DNA of 21,412 bases from positions 1-21,412 of the forward strand of contig DGEB01000026.1 in the NCBI GenBank assembly GCA_002385735.1. The letters are read 5' to 3'. Source of the stretch: Peptococcaceae bacterium UBA3937. Its GTDB lineage: Bacteria; Bacillota; Peptococcia; DRI-13; DTU073. Under the pieces are notes generated by a model that searched no databases, had not been told where the DNA came from, and saw only the letters and a list, made by a program, of their open reading frames with translations. Positions 15,953-21,412 of this stretch are shown piece by piece. Both the position numbers and the translations under genes were made by a program. The first letter of the stretch is position 1; every line of letters begins with the position of its first letter.

Positions 15953-17632
15953 CTACATCCGCTCCGGCGCACTGACCCCCAGTAAGCGCAACACATTGCG
16001 TAAAGTAATCCGCGTCGCTTCAATCAAAGCCAGCCGCGCCTTTCTGAGCTCCACGTCATCCACCAGTACCCGGCAACTGTTGTAAAAGCTGTGAAAAAGG
16101 GAAGCCAGTTCATGGGCATACCGGGTCAGGTGATGGGGTTCATAACTGACCGCCGCCTGCACTATTTCGTCGGGCAAATCGGCAATTTTACGAATTAAAT
16201 CCAACTCCGCCTCCTCTTTTAACAAGGAAAAGTCCACCTGTTCATAGCTGGGCACTTCATCGACTGAAGCTTTTAAGATGCTGCAGACCCGGGCATGGGC
16301 ATACTGCACATAATAAACCGGGTTTTCGGAAGATTCCGCCTTGGCCAAATCCAGGTCAAAGTCCAAATGACTGTCCGCCCCCCGCATGACAAAAAAGAAC
16401 CGGGCGGCATCTTTTCCCACCTCATCGATCAGTTCGGACAGCGTAATGTACTGCCCGCTTCTTTTGGACATGCGCACAATTTCTCCCTGCCGGAACAGGC
16501 GCACCAACTGCATTAAAATCACATGCAAAGCGTCCGGGTCATAGCCCAAAGCCTGCATCGCGCCTTTCATCCTGGCCACATGGCCATGGTGATCGGCGCC
16601 CCAAATATTAATCACCTTGCTAAAGCCCCGCTCAAACTTGTTGCAGTGATAGGCAATATCGGCGGCAAAATACGTGGGTATCCCATTGGAACGAACCAGG
16701 ACCTCGTCCTTTTCATCGCCGAAGGCGGTGGTTTTTAGCCACAAAGCGCCTTCTTTTTCATAGACCAGTTCTCTTTCCTGCAATTCCTGAATCGTCCGGG
16801 CAATCGCCCCGCTATCATGCAGGCTCTGCTCGCTAAACCAGACATCATATTCCACGCCAAAACGCGCCAAATCATTCTTAATATTGGTTAGTTTCTCCTC
16901 TAAAGCCTTCTGGATTAAAAATTCCCGCCGCAAGTCCTCGTCCACCGTCAAATACTTGTCTCCTACTTCGGCAATAATCTTTTGGACCGTTTCGATCACA
17001 TCCTGCCCGTGATAACCTTCTCCCGGGAAAGGAACGTCATGGCCCAGCAGTTGAAAATAGCGGGCTTCCAAAGAACGACCGAAATTCTCAATCTGATTTC
17101 CCGCGTCATTAATGTAAAACTCTTTGGTCACATCATAGCCTGCCCCCTGGAGGACATTGCTGAGGGTATCCCCCAGCGCCGCTCCTCGCGCATTTCCCAT
17201 ATGTAAAAGACCGGTGGGATTGGCGCTGACAAACTCGATCTGAATCTTTTCCCCTTGCCCGAAGTCGGACTTACCATAATCGTCGCCTTCCCGCAGAACC
17301 ACCGGCAGAACCTCCTCCAGCCAGCTTTTGCCTAAATAAAAATTAATAAAGCCGGGGCCGGCTATTTCCACTTTTTCAAACAAAGGCCCCTCCTTTGGCA
17401 AATGGGCGACGATAATCTCCGCTATCCGGCGTGGCGGCATCTTGGCCTCCTTGCTTAACAGCATTGCCACATTGGCGGCGAAATCGCCAAAAACCTTTTC
17501 CCGCGGTTGTTCCACCACAAAAGCAGGAAGGGTTTGGAAAGAAAGCTGCCCGGCTTCCTGGGCCGCCTGAAGCGCCTTTTCGATGGCTTCTTTTACTTCT
17601 GTTTTTTTAGCTTCAACTATACTGCTCATCAT
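15953..17632 (-). CDS. argS: Arginyl-tRNA synthetase
   Basis: Class I synthetase charging tRNA-Arg. Of its 559 residues, the N-terminal Add-1 domain (about 1-110) is followed by the catalytic core with the HIGH-type motif NPTGLLHMGNARGAALGD (HMGN at 144-147), KEFYINDAGNQI, and VRMSKRSGQYITL in the KMSKS position. The C-terminal all-helical anticodon-binding DALR domain ends in LLGVSAPERM, the standard ArgS C-terminus. The start is ATG 17632, with GGAG seven bases upstream; the second ATG at 17629 is equally possible, while the TTG at 17650 lacks a good site. It is driven by a strong dedicated promoter 30 bp upstream; the leader is too short for a T-box. Confidence 0.97.
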   Translation of the reverse strand: MMSSIVEAKKTEVKEAIEKALQAAQEAGQLSFQTLPAFVVEQPREKVFGDFAANVAMLLSKEAKMPPRRIAEIIVAHLPKEGPLFEKVEIAGPGFINFYLGKSWLEEVLPVVLREGDDYGKSDFGQGEKIQIEFVSANPTGLLHMGNARGAALGDTLSNVLQGAGYDVTKEFYINDAGNQIENFGRSLEARYFQLLGHDVPFPGEGYHGQDVIETVQKIIAEVGDKYLTVDEDLRREFLIQKALEEKLTNIKNDLARFGVEYDVWFSEQSLHDSGAIARTIQELQERELVYEKEGALWLKTTAFGDEKDEVLVRSNGIPTYFAADIAYHCNKFERGFSKVINIWGADHHGHVARMKGAMQALGYDPDALHVILMQLVRLFRQGEIVRMSKRSGQYITLSELIDEVGKDAARFFFVMRGADSHLDFDLDLAKAESSENPVYYVQYAHARVCSILKASVDEVPSYEQVDFSLLKEEAELDLIRKIADLPDEIVQAAVSYEPHHLTRYAHELASLFHSFYNSCRVLVDDVELRKARLALIEATRITLRNVLRLLGVSAPERM

Positions 17633-17662
17633 AACCCCTCTCCCCGTCAACTAATCACCACA

Positions 17663-17692
17663 ATTATATGTTCCTTCCCGCGGGAATGTCAA
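17663..17692 (-). promoter_or_regulatory. Consensus sigma-A promoter of argS
   Basis: Both hexamers are perfect on the minus strand: -35 TTGACA (17692-17687), 18-bp spacer, -10 TATAAT (17668-17663). The predicted start is the G near 17656, leaving a leader of about 24 nt before argS. It lies in the 74-bp ypeB-argS gap. Confidence 0.88.
17675..17686. promoter_or_regulatory. 12-bp palindrome in the argS promoter spacer (possible operator)
   Basis: TTCCCGCGGGAA is a perfect 12-bp palindrome directly abutting the -35 hexamer and filling two thirds of the spacer. A dimeric repressor bound there would block RNA polymerase. The cognate regulator is not identifiable; it does not look like an ArgR box. 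Confidence 0.5.
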
Positions 17693-17706
17693 TGCTCTCT
17701 TCCTGC

Positions 17707-19077
17707 TCATTCCACCTCAAAGGAATATTGGGGCGGCGGGGTTATCCGGACGATATTTTCCTCGCTTCCCGAGTCCGCGTTATAGAAAATGGAAAACTTC
17801 TCTTCATAAAAAGAACCGCGCACTTCCCAGGTCAGGATTTCTTGGCCCCAGGTGTTGACAATCAGGGCCGGGCGCACCGATTCTAGTTTCAGCCGCGGAC
17901 TGACCATCGCCCTGATCTGCTCCTCGGTTAGTTTGGGTTCCGGCAAGGCCCTGGTATGGTGATACATATGATAGGGTGTACCTTCAAAGCCGGTAATTTC
18001 CCCATCCTGCAGCGCCACCTGGATTTTCACCTGGTCGGGGTACAATAATACTTCACCCTGACGGGGAACAAAAGTATAGACCCCGAAATTATCTTCTTTC
18101 TGGGCATGAACCATCACAAAATCCTGCATTTCGTGCTGCCGGAGCCACTCCTGGCCTTTCTGTTCTCCTTCACGGAGCGAGAGCTTGCTGCTTTCGGAAG
18201 TGCTGGTTTTCATGGCCCAAATCACGGAGCCATCCAGCCTGCTAACATCGACGTAGACCGTCTCCTTTTCTTCCGCCAAAGGCGGAATCTCGATGCCGTA
18301 AGTAGGGATATCCCCGACTCCTTCATAACTCATTTTGGCTGTATGTTTTCCCGGATCAACAAACCACCAGTCCAGCGCGATTTGCTGTGCTTCTTTTAGC
18401 CCAATCTCTTTATCCCCCTTCATTTTACGGGGTTCCGGCTCAACAGGGGCCAAATCTTCACTGAGATTGATTTCCGGATATTCCTCAATCCTTTTCTCCA
18501 GTAGGTTAAAGCCGTCCAGAATGGTATTGTCCGCTAAATTTCCTCCCCCCGCAACAGAGGCCAGCTCCACCTGGGTCCAACTCAACTGTTTGTTTAAGAT
18601 TTTGGCCTCCAGTTTGTTCAATTCTTCATCCAGGGTCTTGGAGCGATGGAATAATTCTTCCAGCACCCGCCGGCTTTCTTCCTCCAGCCCTTCCCTGCCG
18701 CGGGCGAGCTTCCCCAACAAGGCCTGGGCAACCTCCCCCGTGTCCGCCAGAAACTTTTCGGTTTTGGACAAGGGCACAAAGGCTAAAGGAAGTCCTCCTA
18801 AATTGCTTTGGGCCGCAAAAACCTGTCGCCAAACGGTAGCCAGCGTCAAAACGGACTGTTCCCGGGATGAAGTAACCAGGGACTGGGCCAACTGCCCGGT
18901 AATATGGTCCAGGTGCCAGGTCAATTCATGAAAGTCCTTTTGGTACTGGCTCTCCGCCCGGTTTTGCAGTTCCTGCCGTAATCTTGATTCCTGATAGCCC
19001 CAAAACCCTACGCCCAACAAGGCCACGAAGAGCAAGCCAAAAAGCAACCCTTGTCTTTCCTGCCAAAACTTTTTCAT
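17707..19077 (-). CDS. ypeB: Germination protein YpeB
   Basis: YpeB is the partner needed for stability and assembly of the cortex-lytic enzyme SleB in spores. The 456-residue protein has an N-terminal membrane anchor (about 11-27), a long Glu/Gln/Leu-rich helical region (30-200) and C-terminal PepSY-type repeats: EAQQIALDWWFVD near 235, YVDVSRLDGSVIWAM near 280, REGEQKGQEWL, and a final repeat ending IFYNADSGSEENIVRI. It would lie at the outer face of the forespore inner membrane. ATG 19077 has AAGGTGG seven bases upstream. sleB precedes it by 37 bp, the conserved bicistronic arrangement, so both should be forespore expressed. No terminator is visible before the argS promoter. Confidence 0.95.
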   Translation of the reverse strand: MKKFWQERQGLLFGLLFVALLGVGFWGYQESRLRQELQNRAESQYQKDFHELTWHLDHITGQLAQSLVTSSREQSVLTLATVWRQVFAAQSNLGGLPLAFVPLSKTEKFLADTGEVAQALLGKLARGREGLEEESRRVLEELFHRSKTLDEELNKLEAKILNKQLSWTQVELASVAGGGNLADNTILDGFNLLEKRIEEYPEINLSEDLAPVEPEPRKMKGDKEIGLKEAQQIALDWWFVDPGKHTAKMSYEGVGDIPTYGIEIPPLAEEKETVYVDVSRLDGSVIWAMKTSTSESSKLSLREGEQKGQEWLRQHEMQDFVMVHAQKEDNFGVYTFVPRQGEVLLYPDQVKIQVALQDGEITGFEGTPYHMYHHTRALPEPKLTEEQIRAMVSPRLKLESVRPALIVNTWGQEILTWEVRGSFYEEKFSIFYNADSGSEENIVRITPPPQYSFEVE

Positions 19078-19114
19078 TCCTTAACCACCTTTCACGGACG
19101 ATTCTTCAACCCCA

Positions 19115-19621
19115 TCAGCGGGCAAAAACATGTCTGCCGATCCGGGCAATGATTGGCCTGGACCAAATCCAGCGGGAAGTAGCGGTGACCGGATTCCAAT
19201 AATAAAGCGCTCCGCCGGTGGGATCCCAGCCGTTAATGGCCGCCCTGGCCGCCCGCACGGCCGATGCGGTGGGGGCCCGGTAATACTGGCCGTCGGAAAC
19301 AGCGTCAAAGGCGCCGGGTTCAAAAACAACCCCGTAAACGGTATTCGGGAAATTCGGATTCCTGACCCGGTTTACAATGACCGCCCCCACCGCTACCTGG
19401 CCGATAAAACTTTCCCCCCGGGCCTCCCCGCTGATTATTTTGGAAAGGACATATACATCATTGCTGGAAACGGTGCCTACTTTTCCTTTGGCGCTCTTGG
19501 CAACCGGCAGGGCGCCCTCCGGCGATTCTTTCATTTTTCGCTCATCGGTAAGTTCCCACACGATTCCTGCGAAAAGGGCCAGACCAATTATAATCATCAC
19601 TGCGAGGAATTTTTTCTTCAT
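19115..19621 (-). CDS. sleB: Spore cortex-lytic enzyme SleB, short form
   Basis: Lytic transglycosylase of the SleB/CwlJ hydrolase_2 family, which cleaves muramic-delta-lactam-containing cortex during germination. The 168-residue protein has an N-terminal hydrophobic signal/anchor (5-23), a short linker, and the catalytic domain (about 53-168) with ISGEARGE (Glu66 the likely catalytic acid), VAVGAVIVNRVRNPNFPNTV, and the C-terminal LYYWNPVTATSRWIWSRPI...GRHVFA signature. The N-terminal peptidoglycan-binding domain found in Bacillus SleB (about 300 residues) is missing, giving a CwlJ-like layout. ypeB directly follows, so SleB is preferred over CwlJ. ATG 19621 has AGGAG seven bases upstream. 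A sigma-G-like promoter lies 54 bp before it. Confidence 0.93.
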   Translation of the reverse strand: MKKKFLAVMIIIGLALFAGIVWELTDERKMKESPEGALPVAKSAKGKVGTVSSNDVYVLSKIISGEARGESFIGQVAVGAVIVNRVRNPNFPNTVYGVVFEPGAFDAVSDGQYYRAPTASAVRAARAAINGWDPTGGALYYWNPVTATSRWIWSRPIIARIGRHVFAR

Positions 19622-19674
19622 CCTTCTGCTCCTTTCCTGAGGATATCATCAGGCTTTGAATTTTTTCTTAAAGA

Positions 19675-19703
19675 TAGTATGAGTTAAATTAACATTTTTA
19701 TCA
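19675..19703 (-). promoter_or_regulatory. Sigma-G-like forespore promoter of sleB-ypeB
   Basis: The minus strand shows CATACTA (19681-19675), the sigma-G -10 consensus, with TGATAA (19703-19698) 16 bp upstream as a partial -35. sleB-ypeB belongs to the sigma-G regulon in B. subtilis, which supports the call. The -35 is not perfect. Confidence 0.6.
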
Positions 19704-19752
19704 GCATAAAAAAATTAAAATTGCGTCTGACCATTTATTAAAAAGTAAAAAT

Positions 19753-19775
19753 TGCATAAAGCCTTGATTTATGCA
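19753..19775. repeat. Inverted repeat in the sleB/beta-helix intergenic region
   Basis: TGCATAAA-GCCTTGA-TTTATGCA, a perfect 8-bp inverted repeat. On the minus strand it is followed by ATTTTTACTTTTT, so it could act as a terminator for leftward transcripts, or it could be a protein-binding site between the two divergent genes. Confidence 0.45.
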
Positions 19776-19808
19776 GGATTGTGCGGCCCTCTTGTCGAAA
19801 CCTAAATA

Positions 19809-19837
19809 TAGAGACAAGTCTGAATACTTGCTAAAAT
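19809..19837 (+). promoter_or_regulatory. Possible promoter of the beta-helix gene
   Basis: Extended -10 TGCTAAAAT (hexamer 19832-19837), 17-bp spacer and a weak -35 TAGAGA (19809-19814). The predicted start near 19844 leaves a leader of about 65 nt. The weak -35 suggests regulation or an error in the call. Confidence 0.35.
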
Positions 19838-19857
19838 TTGGATAGTTGACCATAGAT

Positions 19858-19900
19858 CCCCTTAAAGATTGTTGTTTATGGTTATCTCTAGCGAAAGGGG
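19858..19900 (+). promoter_or_regulatory. Leader stem that could hide the ribosome site
   Basis: CCCCTT (19858-19863) is complementary to AAGGGG (19895-19900), which is part of the ribosome site for the beta-helix gene. Short ACCATA/TATGGT complementarity lies nearby as a competing pairing. This is a possible translational switch; it matches no riboswitch class I know. Confidence 0.3.
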
Positions 19901-19908
19901 GGCGGGAG

Positions 19909-21412
19909 ATGCCCATAAAAAAAACAACGCGTTTTCTTATCACGGGGTGTTTTGTTATCTCTTTGCTGTTCTTTTCTTGCGATACGCTTGCCGCAACTAC
20001 GATTTATGTCGGTAATCGTAACGCCGATTATATATGTGACGGAAGAGACGACCAGGTGCAAATTAATGAAGCTTTGAAAAAAGCCGCCTCAATGGGCGGG
20101 GCTGTTGTTTACCTGCGCGGTCCTTTTACCTACGAAATCCGGGACACGCTTTATATCGGCGATAATACCACCGTCACCGGTGATCCGGGTGCGGTGTTGA
20201 AACTGGGTAACAACTTAAAATGGAAGGAATACCAGGCCATGTTCCAGCAGATGAATCAAAATGGAAACAAAAACATCAAGGTCTACAACCTGGAATTTGA
20301 CGGCAATCTGGATAATCTTAGCAAAATCGTGTCTTATGGTAAGGGATACTTTAACTTCTTCTACATGATTCGCTGTTCCAATGTGGAGATTTACAATAAT
20401 TACATGCATTCCAGTCAAGGCGATGGCTACAGGGGAAAATGGGGCAATGGAATCAAATTCTATAACAACAGGGTCGAAAACCTGGGTCATGACGGGCTGT
20501 TCTGTTTGAACATGACTAATGTGGAAGCTTTCAATAACCAGATTGCCACCCGGGCCAACAGTGGGATCCGCATAACGGATAGCAACCATGTCAGGATCTA
20601 TAACAACTACATTACCTCAGGTTATCTTGGTAACGCAGGTGTGCAACTGGAATCCCGCGGCCAGGAACCCAGAATGAATAGTATCCAGGTTTACAATAAC
20701 ATCTTCGAAAACACCTATGGGCCAGGCATCTGGATGATCAGATGGGGGCAAGAGAACGGCAGAGACCGCAGTTATGCCTACGGCGCACGCATTGCCGGCA
20801 ATAAATTTATCGGATGCGGGGTCAACAAAATTGACTGGAACGGCGGCCTTGTCGTAGATGGTTGGGAATACACGGTGATCGAAAACAATGTCTTTGACGG
20901 ATGTCACGGAGCCGCTATTGTGCACCGGCATCCCCAACAAAATATCCACGGCGAATCCATTGCTCCACCGGGAAGCGGTTATACCACCATTGTCAGGGAT
21001 AATGAGATAAAGAACACGCGGCCTCATAAGGCCGGAAACGGAATAGGGGTTTATAACTATAACTCCCGGAACAGATTCCTGGTACACAATAACCAAATGC
21101 AAAACAACCCGGGCGGCAATTATGTAGGCGATCAAATCATCGAAGACCCGGCCAGCCAGATTAATAAATACACCTTCAAGACTACTCCCAATTATTCTTA
21201 TTACGGAATAGGTGACGGCAACTATTATCAACAAGGCAGCGGTAGTAATGATCAACAAGATGAAGCTAACTATTATCAACCAGGCGGGGGCACGGAAGTG
21301 ACCCCGGGCAGCAACGATTATTACGGCACTTCATCCCAACAGCAATCTTCAGAGGACTTATTTAATGTAGATGACTTTTTCAGCAATCTCTTGGACTATT
21401 ATAGCAACAATC
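19909..21412 (+). CDS. Secreted right-handed parallel beta-helix protein, methanogen disaggregatase-like (3' end cut)
   Basis: An open frame of 501 codons runs off the contig without a stop. ATG 19909 follows AAAGGGGGG at six-base spacing. Residues 1-29 form a signal peptide (KKTTR, hydrophobic 9-22, likely cleavage near TLAA). A cap region (31-100) reads CDGRDDQVQINEAL and GPFTYEIRDTLYIGDNTTVTG. Nine beta-helix coils follow, each with an [IVF]xxN-like turn at about 161, 184, 207, 230, 261, 295, 324, 362 and 392; the first four are exactly 23 residues apart. From about 426 the tail is low-complexity, with NYYQ, YYG, Gly, Ser, Gln and Asn. Phrases such as GHDGLF, ANSGIRI, GPGIWM, ENNVFDGCHGAAIVH and GSGYTTIVRDN recall Methanosarcina disaggregatase/surface proteins. 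A polysaccharide lyase, hydrolase or adhesive role is plausible but unproven. Confidence 0.9.
   Translation, partial: MPIKKTTRFLITGCFVISLLFFSCDTLAATTIYVGNRNADYICDGRDDQVQINEALKKAASMGGAVVYLRGPFTYEIRDTLYIGDNTTVTGDPGAVLKLGNNLKWKEYQAMFQQMNQNGNKNIKVYNLEFDGNLDNLSKIVSYGKGYFNFFYMIRCSNVEIYNNYMHSSQGDGYRGKWGNGIKFYNNRVENLGHDGLFCLNMTNVEAFNNQIATRANSGIRITDSNHVRIYNNYITSGYLGNAGVQLESRGQEPRMNSIQVYNNIFENTYGPGIWMIRWGQENGRDRSYAYGARIAGNKFIGCGVNKIDWNGGLVVDGWEYTVIENNVFDGCHGAAIVHRHPQQNIHGESIAPPGSGYTTIVRDNEIKNTRPHKAGNGIGVYNYNSRNRFLVHNNQMQNNPGGNYVGDQIIEDPASQINKYTFKTTPNYSYYGIGDGNYYQQGSGSNDQQDEANYYQPGGGTEVTPGSNDYYGTSSQQQSSEDLFNVDDFFSNLLDYYSNN

Noticed and set aside
17633..17706. T-box leader for argS
   Set aside because: The mapped promoter leaves only about 24 nt of leader, far too short for a T-box, and no T-box consensus is present.
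19701..19943. 80-codon minus-strand frame across the sleB/beta-helix intergenic region
   Set aside because: No ribosome site, no recognisable motif, and it overlaps the start of the beta-helix gene and the palindrome. Treated as noncoding.
19909..19995. Lipoprotein signal (Cys24) for the beta-helix protein
   Set aside because: The residues before Cys24 are F-F-S, a poor lipobox, and a normal signal peptidase site near TLAA fits better.
20215..20589. 124-codon minus-strand frame opposite the beta-helix gene
   Set aside because: Same reason: antisense to the strongly supported plus-strand coding sequence, with no independent signals.
20617..21279. 220-codon minus-strand frame opposite the beta-helix gene
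   Set aside because: It is a shadow frame rich in Val/Ile arising from Asn/Tyr/Asp codons on the other strand; the plus-strand frame has a signal peptide, a ribosome site and regular repeats.

Overview
The window reads as a draft contig from a spore-forming member of the Bacillota (low-GC Gram-positive lineage), most likely a clostridial or Peptococcaceae-like anaerobe. The evidence is the gene content and order: a spo0F-like response regulator, the sleB-ypeB germination pair, the RNA polymerase delta subunit gene, class II FBPase and aldolase, and a gene order close to what I recall from Bacillus subtilis between argS-rpoE-pyrG-spo0F-fba and rpmE-prfA-prmC-ywlC-mntP-ywlE-rpiB-ywlG-glyA. Base composition is roughly balanced. 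Bases 1-19 are a Nextera/Tn5 mosaic-end adapter, not genome, so glyA is cut there. The right end is cut inside another gene.

All housekeeping genes lie on the minus strand, so transcription runs from right to left. sleB-ypeB (19621-17707) follows a sigma-G-like promoter. argS has a promoter with both consensus hexamers and a palindromic spacer, followed by rpoE (delta). pyrG has its own promoter and ends at a clear intrinsic terminator. Next come femX-alr (cell wall), spo0F, an unrecognised 14-cysteine protein, and fba-fsa-glpX (gluconeogenesis and sugar-phosphate metabolism), ending at a hairpin. A new promoter drives rpmE, followed by yqhQ (DUF1385), prfA-prmC (release factor 1 and its methylase), ywlC (tRNA t6A synthesis) and mntP (Mn export). 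Last come ywlE (arginine phosphatase), rpiB, ywlG and glyA. Compared with B. subtilis, murA, rho, tdk and spoIIR are missing from this stretch, and femX and alr are present instead.

The only plus-strand gene (19909 to the right end) is divergent from sleB. It encodes a secreted right-handed parallel beta-helix protein whose sequence, from memory, strongly resembles the disaggregatase/surface beta-helix family of methanogenic archaea. It is the best candidate here for an accessory, possibly horizontally acquired function.

Other unusual points are a coiled-coil insertion of about 80 residues inside the YwlE phosphatase domain, an alanine racemase with a rebuilt C-terminal domain, the 14-Cys protein between spo0F and fba, a 12-bp palindrome inside the argS promoter, and a SleB without the peptidoglycan-binding domain. 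No tRNA, rRNA, CRISPR array, insertion sequence or known riboswitch was seen.
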